Source: Bacteroides sp.
Lineage (GTDB): Bacteria > Bacteroidota > Bacteroidia > Bacteroidales > Bacteroidaceae
Direction of reading: 5' to 3'
DNA length: 64,000 bases
Assembly (NCBI GenBank): GCA_021203515.1
Contig: JAJQAY010000042.1
Span: 26,446 to 90,445 of the forward strand
The translations under genes and the position numbers were made by a program. Positions 38,108-47,602 of this stretch are shown piece by piece (the first letter of the stretch is position 1; every line of letters begins with the position of its first letter). The notes beneath the pieces are model-generated. The model was given only the letters and a program-made list of their open reading frames with translations. It did not search any database and had not been told where the DNA came from.

Positions 38108-39250
38108 ATGATTAATTTAAAGACCGGTATTATATTTGTTTGCCTGGCTGCTTTGTTTCTTGTTGCCAATTCGCAAACACGAGATGATATATCTCGAAGA
38201 AAAAAAACTGAAATCGTACTCTCCGGTGAATGGAAGGATGTCGATGGGGCATATATAAATGCTCACGGTGGAGCATCTTGTTTCACGGTGGCACTTATTA
38301 TTGGTTTGGCGAACATCGTCCCGCAACGGGGTTTTCTACGGAAGTGGGAGTAACCTGTTACTCGTCTACCGATTTGTGTGACTGGAAGTATGAGGGAGTT
38401 GCCTTGTCTGTGTCTGATGAGAGTGGTTCTGATATAGAGAAAGGCTGCATCATGGAACGCCCAAAGTGATTTACAATGGAAAAACGAAGAAGTTCGTCCT
38501 ATGGTTTCATCTGGAACTGAAAGACAGAGGATATGCGGCTGCCCGTGTCGGTGTAGCGGTCAGTGATACTCCGGCAGGCCCTTATCGCTACTTGCGGTCC
38601 GGCCGAGTAAATCCGGAGATTTATCCGCAGAATATGGCGGAGGAAGTGCGAAACAAGACGTGGAATATAAAAGACTCCGACCCGTGGTGGACGCCTGAGT
38701 GGAATAAAGCTGTGGATGAAGGATTGTTCGCCCTGCGTGATTTGCAGGACGGACAGATGTCCCGCGACATGACTCTTTTTGTGGATGACGACGGAAAGGC
38801 TTATCATATTTATGCTTCGGAAGAGAACCTGACGTTGCAGGTAGCTGAGTTGACTGATGATTATCAAAGTCATTCGGGGAAGTATATCCGTATCTTTCCG
38901 GGCGGGCACAACGAGGCGCCGGCAATCTTTAAGCATGAAGGCGTTTACTGGATGATTACTTCCGGTTGTACCGGTTGGGAGCCTAATAAAGCACGTATGT
39001 TTTCTGCTCCTTCCATTTGGGGCCGTGGAAGCAACATCCGCATCCGTTTGTGGGCAAGGGAGCGGAGAAGCCTTTCGGTGGACAAAGTACGTTTGTCCTT
39101 TCCTTGTCGGAGGATAAATTTATTTTTATGGCCGATATTTGGAAGCCGGATAGTTTGATGTATTCGGGTTATATTTTCTTGCCTGTCGGTTTTGATAAAG
39201 CCGGGAAACCGGTTATTGACTGGAGAAATAGCTGGAAACCGGCATTATGA
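38108..39250 (+). pseudogene. GH43 subfamily 24-like exo-beta-1,3-galactanase, interrupted
   Basis: A signal peptide (ending near VANSQ) followed by a GH43 propeller with the pattern of exo-beta-1,3-galactanases: GGTYYWFGEHR, SRDMTLFVDDDGKAYHIYAS and GGHNEAPAIFKHEGVYWMITSGCTGWEPN. Such enzymes strip galactose, with its side chains, from the backbone of arabinogalactan. Frameshifts, all one base lost: G near 38272, A or C near 38465 and G near 39017. Repaired length is about 381 residues. This is the best single clue to an arabinogalactan target, although the subfamily call rests on remembered motifs. Confidence 0.75.
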
Positions 39251-39305
39251 TTGATTTGTCTCCCATTATGAAACATTTGTCGCGCAGGAAGATATTCTTT
39301 TTCCG

Positions 39306-39502
39306 TACCTTTGTAGTGACAAAAGAGAAAAGTGGATAACTTGATGATTGTAGTATAATAAGGAATAAAAAGATAGTTTTTTAGTTTGAGAGAATTAGAT
39401 TTGTTTATTAAGTAAAACTCAGGGTAGTTAGTGCATTATGTAGAAGTTTTCAATAGGTATTATTTGTAAAAAGGAACTTGCCTGCGAGAGGTGAGTTCCT
39501 TT
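39306..39502 (+). ncRNA. Possible small RNA between a -7 box and a hairpin
   Basis: TACCTTTG at 39306-39313 matches the -7 consensus; the nearest TTTG (39276-39279) is 26 bp upstream, which is too far. About 155 nt later AAAGGAACT (39470-39478) pairs with AGTTCCTTT (39494-39502). The interval has no reading frame of note. A transcript of about 190 nt is possible but unproven. Confidence 0.2.
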
Positions 39503-39596
39503 CTGTTTGCAGAAAATTGTTTTTGTTGTTATAATGATGGGTTGCTTGCGGTTTCTGTGACACGCTGTTTTTGCAGATTTGTATTCTGGAATGTTT

Positions 39597-39667
39597 TCTG
39601 CATAAACGAGGGATAATAATGCGCAATATTTACATATACTTGCAGGTTCGCAGGCTGTTTATGCAGA
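39597..39667. repeat. 11-bp inverted repeat, 49 bp apart
   Basis: TCTGCATAAAC (39597-39607) and GTTTATGCAGA (39657-39667) are perfect reverse complements. A related CTGTTTTTGCAGA stands at about 39575-39587. The right arm ends 4 bp before the first TTTACTAA repeat. Confidence 0.7.
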
Positions 39668-39670
39668 AAG

Positions 39671-39744
39671 TTTACTAATTGTAGACGGAATGTTTACTAA
39701 TTATCCACCGAATATTTACTAAACATCGAAGAAGTGTTTACTAA
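39671..39744. repeat. Four TTTACTAA direct repeats at exact 22-bp spacing
   Basis: TTTACTAA occurs at 39671, 39693, 39715 and 39737, so every step is 22 bp. The second, third and fourth are preceded by TG, TA and TG. The bases between the cores differ, which points to a conserved core motif rather than recent duplication. Two helical turns per step puts all sites on the same DNA face, as in iterons or cooperative operator arrays. No gene starts within 300 bp. Confidence 0.85.
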
Positions 39745-39992
39745 ATCTTTGTGACGAACTTACTTTTTATCTGATAACTGTCCTTTTTAAGTGATATTCT
39801 ACTCTAGAATAAATGTAAGCATTTCGATAGTCGGCTAATAATCTGTAGTTTGCACGTTTTCACTTGCGTATTTACCGCTTTGTTGATAGGAGGACGGAAA
39901 TAGCGCATTCTCGGCGTGTTGAAAATGCAAAATGTCAAAATGATAATAATAATTAAGTGGATGCCAGAAGTAAAATTGTCTATCAAAAGAAT

Positions 39993-40045
39993 GCAGATTA
40001 ACGCAAATTTACGCAAAGATTAAATTGAAATCTGCGTTAATCTGC
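39993..40045. repeat. Palindrome of the GCAGATTAACGCA family
   Basis: GCAGATTAACGCA (39993-40005) and TGCGTTAATCTGC (40033-40045) form a perfect 13-bp inverted repeat. The same sequence forms the inner arms of the larger element at 57239-57401. It may help end the GH35 transcript, which stops 80 bp away. Confidence 0.7.
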
Positions 40046-40124
40046 GTTTCTAAAATCTCATATTGATAGTTACTTCAACATTCTGGCACACCTTCTTATT
40101 TAAATATATGAAGAGGTGTTCCGG

Positions 40125-42533
40125 TTAATACTTGAAGTCCTGCGGCTTCACGTATACCTTGAAGTCCTTGATACCTCCGGGTACCTCGCTCTTCATTCGG
40201 GGCAGGCATTGGAAGCCTGTCAACGTATGGGTAGCGCCCAAATCAATGACAAGAGCATGAGGGTAGGGACTGCCTTCCGCAGTGCTCCAATAAAGTGGAC
40301 TCCTGTAAGTCGAAAGCCTTATCGGCCGAACAGTTCACGTGCGATACGTCCTCGCTATCGGCATACTCCACCACCCACGGCTCACGGGAAAGCCGTTCGC
40401 CGTTCTTGTCCAGAAGATACATCTCGGCAATGCAGGCAAGCTCTTTTCCGTTCTGGGAACTGGTTGCCTCCACACAGACATAGTGTCCGCTGACGGGTTG
40501 GGCAAATGTAACCTCCTGCCAGCCGTTTCCCGGCTTGAAGCTTCCTGTGAATACGGGCTTCTCTGCGGATAAATCCAAGTTCTGCCCCTCTTCCCGGTGC
40601 GTCAGGGGCTTTTGCACGAGCAGTTGGTCGAGAAGCGGTTCGCTCAATCCCTCAGATTTGGCTTCTTTCGGGCCGACAATATCGAATACCACTACTTCAT
40701 TCTCACCTTTCTTCAACCAGCATCCCGGAACGTAGAGCGTCTGTTGAGGCCCTATCTCCCAAATCCGGCCTAAGGCATAGCCGTTTACGTAGACCAGACC
40801 CTTGCCCCAAGTTTCGAAGTTCAGGAACGTATCACTCGGTTTCTTCACTTGGAAGGTGATCCGGTAACAACCCGGAATACGTTGTCCGCGCTCGTCCGTG
40901 AGCGACTGTGTAGGCTGGAATTTCATCCCTTGATAAAACTCGTAAGTATCTTCGATGTTGTAGACTTCCCAATTCTTCAGGTTGCAGACGAAGAGATATC
41001 CATCGATGTCCGTGGATAGCTCGACGTTCTTCGTGATGCCTTTGAAGTCTTTGATTGCACGTCCGAAGTTGATGCGTCCCATTGCTTCCACGAGGATGTC
41101 GAGACGGGCGCCTTTGGGGCAGGCGGGCAATCGTAGTTACTTTTCGCCGTTTCTCCGGTCGAGCTTGCCTATGTACTTGCCGTCCACGAATATCTGTGCG
41201 TAGTCGTGCGCGTCGTTCACCGTGAGGGTGGCGGGCGCTTTCAGTTCCGGCAAAGTGGTGCGGTAGAGTATGCTGCCGAAGCCTTGGTCGTACTCTTCCA
41301 TGGTGCGGATGTCCTTGTCGTGCTTGGCTGTGGGCAGATTGTCGAACAAAGGTGCCATTTCCGCAAACTCGAATGCAGGGACGCGGATAGGCTTGATGAG
41401 GGCAGGTACTTTTGCCTGCTTTTCACCGTTCATATACTTGGCGAGGGCTTTCCGCAATTCCCAGTATTTGGGAGTGGTCTGGCCGGACTCGCTGATAGGC
41501 GCGTCATAATCGTAGGACGTTACGTCGGGAGCGAAACCGGGCGAGTTGGCACCTGCCCAATGTCCCCAGTTGGTTCCTCCGTGAGTCATATAGAGGCTGA
41601 AGGAGATGTTTTTGGATAGCATTTCGTCGATGCCGGCTATCATATCTGTGGCAGGGCGGGTTTCGTGGTTGGCTCCCCACTTGTCGAACCATCCACTCCA
41701 AAACTCGGAACACATTAGCGGACTGTCCGGGCGGAGTTCTTTCAGTTTGGCAAATTGCTGGTCGATGTTGGCTCCCGTGCCGAAGTTCATCGTCCAGATT
41801 AAGTCGTCGAGTCCGTTCCTGGTGAAGTTGGAAGCCCAGTCACACTGGAACAGCGTCACGTCTCCGAAGTTGGCACAAACGATGTCTCTGATTTGGGATA
41901 TATAGCCTTTGTCTCCTCCATAAGTACCATATTCGTTTTCTACTTGCACCATGATGATAGGGCCGCCATTGCCGATAGTCATTCCGGCTACCTGCTCGGC
42001 TACGGCCTTTTGGAATATACTGACACGTTCGATGAAGTAAGGGTCTGATTCGCGCAGGCGGATATCTTTCTTCTTGAGCAGCCACCACGGGAGTCCGCCC
42101 ATTTCCCATTCGGCACAGACATACGGACCGGGGCACAGGATGACATACATATCGTTCTGTTGGCATAGGCGGCAAAATTCAGCTAAGTCGTTCTGTCCGG
42201 TGAAATCAAATTCTCTCGGATGAGGTTCGTGGGCATTCCAAAAGACATAAAGACAGATGGTGTTCATGCCCAATGCTTTGCATAATTTGATGCGTTGGTC
42301 CCAATAGGGTTTCAGGATGCGGGGATAGTGCAACTCGGCTGCTTTGACGACGAAAGGTTTTCCGTTCAGTAGGAAGGTGCCGTTTCCGGTGGAAAAATTA
42401 CTTTGTTTCGGGCTCCATACTTCACTCGGCACGTCTGTTCTATTTGCTACGCTGGTTGCTGCCTGTGTTTTTGTGGAAAGCAGACAAGAAAGTCCGGCAA
42501 TGCACGTCAAACTCCAAAAAAAAACTTTTTCAT
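40125..42533 (-). pseudogene. GH35 beta-galactosidase, interrupted
   Basis: GH35 TIM-barrel enzyme with the motifs GPIIMVQVENEYGTYGG (acid/base Glu) and LMCSEFWSGWFDKWG (nucleophile Glu), and the family opening HYPRILKPYWDQRIKLCKAL. The start at 42533 with ten T instead of the nine found at 42514-42522 would read MKKFFFWSLTCIAGLSCLL, a good signal peptide, so one base is probably missing. Downstream, an in-frame TAA at 41137-41139 (GEK-stop-LRLPACPKG, expected Gln) and an extra T near 40295 interrupt the C-terminal region. That region resembles a discoidin-like carbohydrate-binding domain (LGATHTLTGFQCLPRM). Repaired length is about 802 residues. It faces the PUL from the other side of the 875-bp gap. 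Confidence 0.85.
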
Positions 42534-42712
42534 GGCTTAATTCTATTCTATATTATATATGCTATTACTGGTAATTGCTACAAAGGTAGCGAGAAAATAA
42601 GTAAGCATAGGTAGGATAATACTTCAAAATGGGTTGATAATGTGTCAAATGCAAGTTTTTGAACAAATTTGTAGCTTTCGGATTTACAAGCAGCTACTCT
42701 GCTCACAGTACG

Positions 42713-42745
42713 ACTGTGTTACATAACATAGTTTAGTAACACAGT
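42713..42745. promoter_or_regulatory. Inverted repeat upstream of EF-G2
   Basis: ACTGTGTTAC (42713-42722) and GTAACACAGT (42736-42745) form a perfect 10-bp inverted repeat. TGTTACATAACA inside it is itself nearly symmetric. In B. thetaiotaomicron the EF-G2 gene is activated by the CRP-family regulator Cur (BT4338), so this could be such a site, or a hairpin in the GH35 or EF-G2 leader. The rest of the 317-bp divergent gap shows only a weak -7-like CTAATTTG at about 42776. Confidence 0.35.
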
Positions 42746-42850
42746 GGTTTTATTGCTTTTCTTTTGATAAATTTCTAATTTGCGGCTCGCTAAAGTTAAT
42801 GGCATACGGAAGCATGCTGAGTATTCACCAATAAATAAATCTTATATATC

Positions 42851-45007
42851 ATGAAAGTATATCAGACAAATGAAATTAAGAACATTGCCCTCCTTGGCAA
42901 TGACGGCTCGGGTAAAACCACTCTCACGGAAGCGCTGCTCTTTGAGAGTGGTATTATAAAACGTCGCGGCAGGATTACTGCCAAGAATACAGTCAGCGAT
43001 TACTTCCCGGTGGAGCAAGAATATGGCTATTCTGTGTTTTCCACCGTTTATCATGTGGAGTGGAACGGTAAGAAACTAAATATTATCGACTGTCCGGGTA
43101 GTGATGACTTTGTGGGGGCTGCCATGACGGCGCTCAATGTTACTGATACGGCTATTCTGCTGCTGAATGGACAATATGGTCCGGAGGTAGGCACTCAAAA
43201 TCATTTCCGCTATACGGAGAAACTGGGCAAGCCGGTTATCTTCCTCGTTAATCAGCTTGATAACGAGAAGTGCGACTATGACATGGTACTGGAACAGTTG
43301 CAGACGATTTACGGGTCGAAGGTGGTGCCCGTGCAATATCCGTTGGCCACCGGACCGAACTTCAATTCATTGATTGATGTACTTCTGATGAAGAAATATT
43401 CGTGGGGCCCGGAGGGCGGTGCGCCCACTATCGAAGATGTTCCGGCTGAAGAAATGGAGAAGGCAACCGCCATGCACAAGGCGTTGGTAGAGGCTGCTGC
43501 CGAACATGACGAAAGCCTGATGGAGAAATTCTTTGAGCAAGACTCTCTGAGTGAGGATGAAATGCGCGAAGGTATCCGCAAGGGATTGGCTGCCCGCGGC
43601 ATGTTCCCGGTGTTCTGCGTTTGTGCAGGCAAGGACATGGGCGTGCGCCGTCTGATGGAGTTCTTGGGCAATGTAGTTCCGTTCGTAGACGAAATGCCGC
43701 CGGTGCACAATACACGTGGTGAAGTGGTGGAGCCCGATCCGAATGGCCCGACTTCTCTCTATTTCTTCAAGACTGCGGTCGAACCGCATATCGGCGATGT
43801 GCAATACTTTAAGGTAATGAGCGGCAAGGTGCACGAAGGTGACGACTTTACCAATGCCGACCGTGGTTCTAAAGAACGTATCGCGCAGATTTATGCCTGT
43901 GCCGGTTCCAATCGCGTGAAGGTGGAAGAAATGGTAGTAGGCGACATCGGCTGTACGGTGAAACTGAAAGACGTGCATACCGGCAATACGCTGAATGGCA
44001 AAGGAACAGAGAACCGTTTCAACTTCATTAAATATCCCAACTCCAAGTATTCACGTGCCATCAAGCCGGTGAATGAAGTGGATACGGAGAAAATGATGGT
44101 TATTCTGAACCGCATGCGCGAGGAAGACCCGACATGGGTTATCGACCAGTCCAAAGAATTGCGTCAGACGATTGTGCATGGTCAGGGTGAGTTCCACTTG
44201 CGCACGCTGAAATGGCGTCTGGAGAATAACGAGAAGCTGATGATTAAGTTTGAAGAGCCCCGCATACCCTATCGCGAAACAATTACGAAGGCTGCACGTG
44301 CCGACTATCGCCATAAGAAACAGTCGGGTGGTGCCGGTCAGTTCGGTGAAGTTCACCTGATTGTTGAACCTTATTACGAAGGTATGCCGATGCCCGATAC
44401 TTATAAGTTCAATGGACAGGAGTTCAAGATGAACGTGAAGGGTACGGAGGAAGTTCCATTGGAGTGGGGCGGAAAGTTAGTGTTTGTTAACAGTATTGTA
44501 GGTGGTTCTATCGATGCCCGTTTCATGCCTGCTATCCTGAAAGGTATCATGTCTCGTATGGAGCAAGGCCCGTTGACCGGTTCGTATGCCCGCGATGTAC
44601 GTGTCATCGTTTACGACGGCAAGATGCACCCGGTAGATTCCAATGAAATCTCCTTTATGCTGGCCGGACGCAATGCCTTCAGCGAGGCGTTCAAGAATGC
44701 CGGGCCGAAGATTCTGGAACCGATTTATGACGTAGAGGTGTTTGTTCCGTCCGATAAGATGGGTGATGTAATGGGCGATTTGCAAGGACGCCGCGCCATG
44801 ATTATGGGTATGAACAGCGAAGCTGGCTATGAGAAGCTGGCGGCCAAGGTGCCTCTGAAAGAAATGTCTTCTTATTCTACTGCTTTGAGTTCGCTGACCG
44901 GTGGACGTGCTTCGTTCATCATGAAGTTTGCCAGCTACGAACTCGTGCCGAGCGATGTGCAGGATAAGTTGATAAAGGAATTTGAAGCTAAACAAGCTGA
45001 AGAGTAA
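42851..45007 (+). CDS. fusA2: EF-G2: elongation factor G paralogue with altered GTPase site
   Basis: A 718-residue EF-G homologue with all five domains. The P-loop GNDGSGKTT (16-24) is kept. The G3 motif reads DCPGSDDF (80-87), where canonical EF-G has DTPGHVDF; Ser84 therefore stands in place of the catalytic His. The G4 motif is NQLD rather than NKMD. This matches the Bacteroides EF-G2 described as translating without GTP hydrolysis during carbon starvation and needed for gut colonization (BT2167 in B. thetaiotaomicron). The nearby order with ribosomal genes S6-S18-L9 also fits. The gene is single, followed by a strong terminator. A tetracycline-resistance TetM/TetQ-type protein is an alternative, but the length and motifs favour EF-G2. 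Confidence 0.9.
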   Translation: MKVYQTNEIKNIALLGNDGSGKTTLTEALLFESGIIKRRGRITAKNTVSDYFPVEQEYGYSVFSTVYHVEWNGKKLNIIDCPGSDDFVGAAMTALNVTDTAILLLNGQYGPEVGTQNHFRYTEKLGKPVIFLVNQLDNEKCDYDMVLEQLQTIYGSKVVPVQYPLATGPNFNSLIDVLLMKKYSWGPEGGAPTIEDVPAEEMEKATAMHKALVEAAAEHDESLMEKFFEQDSLSEDEMREGIRKGLAARGMFPVFCVCAGKDMGVRRLMEFLGNVVPFVDEMPPVHNTRGEVVEPDPNGPTSLYFFKTAVEPHIGDVQYFKVMSGKVHEGDDFTNADRGSKERIAQIYACAGSNRVKVEEMVVGDIGCTVKLKDVHTGNTLNGKGTENRFNFIKYPNSKYSRAIKPVNEVDTEKMMVILNRMREEDPTWVIDQSKELRQTIVHGQGEFHLRTLKWRLENNEKLMIKFEEPRIPYRETITKAARADYRHKKQSGGAGQFGEVHLIVEPYYEGMPMPDTYKFNGQEFKMNVKGTEEVPLEWGGKLVFVNSIVGGSIDARFMPAILKGIMSRMEQGPLTGSYARDVRVIVYDGKMHPVDSNEISFMLAGRNAFSEAFKNAGPKILEPIYDVEVFVPSDKMGDVMGDLQGRRAMIMGMNSEAGYEKLAAKVPLKEMSSYSTALSSLTGGRASFIMKFASYELVPSDVQDKLIKEFEAKQAEE

Positions 45008-45033
45008 CTGAGGCTTAGACGCTGGTAGTTGTT

Positions 45034-45065
45034 AAGTAGTCAAGTGGTTATCCGCTTGACTACTT
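45034..45065 (+). terminator. Rho-independent terminator of EF-G2
   Basis: An 11-bp perfect stem (AAGTAGTCAAG / CTTGACTACTT) with a 10-nt loop, followed by TTTTATTAA. Confidence 0.9.
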
Positions 45066-45123
45066 TTTTATTAACACTGATTAAGAATATATCCAAATGT
45101 GAATGTTAATATTTAATTTTTAT

Positions 45124-45131
45124 TAAATTTG
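45124..45131 (+). promoter_or_regulatory. Candidate -7 box for rprXY
   Basis: TAAATTTG matches TAnnTTTG. The leader to the rprX ATG at 45271 would be about 135 nt. No TTTG at -33 is seen. Confidence 0.35.
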
Positions 45132-45270
45132 CAAACCAAAGGTGTTCCTTTTTGTTATAATGCTCGTAATACAACTTAAAAAAACGTCCTACGGTTAATT
45201 TACGAGAACATCCGGTTAAATCAGGTTAATTTGTTAGGAGTGTTAATTAGGGAGTGTTAATTTTGTGACT

Positions 45271-46812
45271 ATGAAAAAGTCGACAATATGGATATTGGGT
45301 GTTGTTATAGGACTTTCCTTCCTCAGTTTGCTGTATCTGCAAATCAGCTACATCGAGGAAATGGTGAAGATGCGTAACGAACAATTTGATGAATCGGTGA
45401 AGCGTGCCCTAATGGCTGCTTCAAAAGATGTGGAGTCCGCAGAAGTTGACCGTTGGTTGCGGGAGGATATTTCTGAGGCAGAGAAAAAAGCGTGGGAGCA
45501 GAGCTCGCAAGGTATGGGAGTGGTGCAAACACAGCGGTTTACGGTGGCGTCGCCGGATGGCTCGGGTTATTCGTCCATCGAGTTGAAGACATTCACCAAC
45601 GAACCGTCGGAGTTACCCCGGGCAATGATTTCGCACAAGCATGGAACGAAAACCATACCGCAGACATCGCGTTCGCTGGTGGATGCCATTAAAAATCGTT
45701 ATCTCTATCAGCGGGCTTTGCTTGACGAGGTGGCATGGCAGATGGTTTACTACGCGAGTGATAAACCGGTAGAAGAACGGGTGAATTTCAAGAACCTGGA
45801 CCAGTATCTCAACTCGGGACTGGTTGATAACGGGATTGACTTGAAATATCACTTTAAAGTAATAGACCGGAACGGCAGGGAGGTGTACCGTTGCTCGGAT
45901 TATGTGGATGAAGGGAGCAAAAGTTCCTATACACAACCGCTGTTCCTGAACGACCCGCCCGCCCGCATGAGTATCGTTAAGATACACTTTCCGGGCAAAA
46001 GGGATTATATATTCGATTCGGTCAGCTTTATGATACCGTCGATGATATTCACTTTCGTTCTGTTGGTAACGTTCATATTCACGATTTATATCGTGTTCCG
46101 CCAAAAGAAACTGACGGAGATGAAGAATGACTTTATCAATAATATGACGCACGAGTTCAAGACGCCGATTTCGACCATTTCGTTGGCGGCGCAGATGTTG
46201 AAAGACCCGGCAGTAGGTAAGTCGCCGGCAATGTTCCAGCATATATCGGGTGTCATCAATGATGAGACGAAGCGATTGAGGCTCCAAGTGGAGAAAGTAC
46301 TTCAGATGTCAATGTTCGACCGGCAAAAGGTGGCGCTGAAGATGAAGGAACTGGATGCCAACGAACTGATAAACGGTGTTGTCAATACGTTTGCCTTGAA
46401 GGTGAAACGGTATAATGGCAAGATTGAGTCGGATTTGAAAGCCACCGACCCGATTATCTTTGCGGATGAGATGCATATCACGAATGTGATTTTCAACCTC
46501 ATGGATAACGCGGTGAAGTATAAACGACCGGATGCGGACTTGCTGCTGACGGTGAAGACCTGGAACGAATCGGGCAAACTGATGATTTCCGTGCAAGACA
46601 ACGGTATCGGCATTAAGAAAGAGAATGTAAAGAAGATATTTGATAAGTTCTACCGCGTGCATACAGGTAATCTGCACGATGTAAAAGGTTTCGGACTTGG
46701 GTTGGCCTATGTAAGAAAGATTATCGTGGAACATAAGGGAACCATCCGGGCAGAGAGCGAACTGAATGTGGGAACTAAATTTATAATTGCATTACCTCTA
46801 TTAAAAAATTGA
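45271..46812 (+). CDS. rprX: Membrane sensor histidine kinase, RprX type
   Basis: A 513-residue classical sensor kinase. A first membrane segment (about 4-25), a periplasmic domain of about 220 residues, a second membrane segment (about 250-275), then HisKA with NNMTHEFKTPIS, N-box NLMDNAVKY, and G-boxes DNGIGI and GFGLGLAYVRKI. The pairing with the downstream OmpR-type regulator and the overall pattern match RprX-RprY of Bacteroides fragilis. The signal is not known from sequence. I prefer the ATG at 45271 (MKKSTIW) to the GTG at 45265 because it starts the basic segment before the first membrane helix. The regulator begins 5 bp after the stop. Confidence 0.85.
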   Translation: MKKSTIWILGVVIGLSFLSLLYLQISYIEEMVKMRNEQFDESVKRALMAASKDVESAEVDRWLREDISEAEKKAWEQSSQGMGVVQTQRFTVASPDGSGYSSIELKTFTNEPSELPRAMISHKHGTKTIPQTSRSLVDAIKNRYLYQRALLDEVAWQMVYYASDKPVEERVNFKNLDQYLNSGLVDNGIDLKYHFKVIDRNGREVYRCSDYVDEGSKSSYTQPLFLNDPPARMSIVKIHFPGKRDYIFDSVSFMIPSMIFTFVLLVTFIFTIYIVFRQKKLTEMKNDFINNMTHEFKTPISTISLAAQMLKDPAVGKSPAMFQHISGVINDETKRLRLQVEKVLQMSMFDRQKVALKMKELDANELINGVVNTFALKVKRYNGKIESDLKATDPIIFADEMHITNVIFNLMDNAVKYKRPDADLLLTVKTWNESGKLMISVQDNGIGIKKENVKKIFDKFYRVHTGNLHDVKGFGLGLAYVRKIIVEHKGTIRAESELNVGTKFIIALPLLKN

Positions 46813-46817
46813 TTGAT

Positions 46818-47519
46818 ATGGATGAGAAACTGCGAATTTTATTGTGCGAAGATGATGAAAATCTTGGCATGCTTTTAAGAGAATATCTACAGGCGAAAGG
46901 TTATGCTGCTGAGTTATACCATGATGGAGAAACCGGATACAAGGCTTTCCTGAAGAATAAATATGACTTGTGCGTGTTTGATGTGATGATGCCGAAGAAA
47001 GACGGCTTCACGCTGGCACAGGAAGTGCGTGCGGCAAATGCTGAAATTCCTATTATCTTCCTGACGGCTAAAACGCTGAAAGAAGATATTCTGGAAGGTT
47101 TCAAAATCGGTGCGGACGATTATATCACCAAACCGTTCAGTATGGAAGAGTTGGCTTTCAGAATTGAAGCTATCTTGAGACGCGTTCGCGGCAAGAAGAA
47201 CAAGGAGAGCAACATTTACAAGATTGGTAAGTTTACTTTCGATACTCAGAAGCAGATTTTGGCTACTCCCGAAAAGCAGATGAAGCTGACTACGAAAGAG
47301 TCTGAGCTGCTAGGCTTGCTGTGTGCACATGCCAATGAAATTCTGCAACGCGATTTTGCGCTGAAGACAATCTGGATTGATGATAATTACTTCAATGCAC
47401 GTAGCATGGACGTGTATATCACCAAGTTACGTAAGCATCTGAAAGAAGATGACTCTATCGAAATCATTAATATCCACGGAAAAGGCTATAAACTGATTAC
47501 TCCGGAAACTGAGTCCTAA
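46818..47519 (+). CDS. rprY: OmpR-family response regulator, RprY type
   Basis: A 233-residue regulator. The receiver domain has acidic residues CEDDENLG, phospho-acceptor Asp in VFDVMMPKKDG and Lys in ITKPFSMEEL. The C-terminal winged helix (about 135-230) includes LTTKESELLGLLCAH and VYITKLRKHLKEDDSIEI. The ATG at 46818 is used; upstream in-frame codons run into the kinase stop. It would be phosphorylated by the kinase encoded just upstream and bind DNA as a dimer. A strong terminator follows, so the operon has two genes. Confidence 0.9.
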   Translation: MDEKLRILLCEDDENLGMLLREYLQAKGYAAELYHDGETGYKAFLKNKYDLCVFDVMMPKKDGFTLAQEVRAANAEIPIIFLTAKTLKEDILEGFKIGADDYITKPFSMEELAFRIEAILRRVRGKKNKESNIYKIGKFTFDTQKQILATPEKQMKLTTKESELLGLLCAHANEILQRDFALKTIWIDDNYFNARSMDVYITKLRKHLKEDDSIEIINIHGKGYKLITPETES

Positions 47520-47550
47520 TGGACTTGGTTTTCCCGGAAGCAAAATAAAA

Positions 47551-47579
47551 AAAAGGCGGTTGCAATACAACCGCCTTTT
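47551..47579. terminator. Terminator between rprY and the small membrane protein gene
   Basis: A perfect 12-bp stem, AAAAGGCGGTTG / CAACCGCCTTTT, with a 5-nt loop and T-runs on both sides. It serves both convergent genes. Confidence 0.9.
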
Positions 47580-47602
47580 TTATTTCATTTTCTCTTTTGA
47601 TA

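Larger units (their letters stand above)
39251..40124. other. 875-bp non-coding gap between convergent genes
   Basis: GH43_24 ends at 39250 on the plus strand and GH35 ends at 40125 on the minus strand. No convincing gene lies between. A 70-codon minus frame at 39804-40016 has no recognisable features and runs into a palindrome. The gap contains, in order, a possible promoter and hairpin (39306-39502), an 11-bp inverted repeat (39597-39667), four direct repeats at 22-bp spacing (39671-39744) and a palindrome of a dispersed family (39993-40045). Upstream-type regulatory DNA is unexpected between two 3' ends, so an undetected transcript or a deleted gene may be involved. Confidence 0.7.

Noticed and set aside
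39671..39744. CRISPR array
   Set aside because: The repeated core is only 8 bp with 14-bp gaps, far below CRISPR repeat and spacer lengths, and no cas gene is present.
39804..40016. 70-codon minus-strand frame starting MRKFALICILL in the 875-bp gap
   Set aside because: It overlaps a dispersed palindrome, has no ribosome site, promoter or recognisable domain, and its hydrophobic look comes from A/T-rich DNA.
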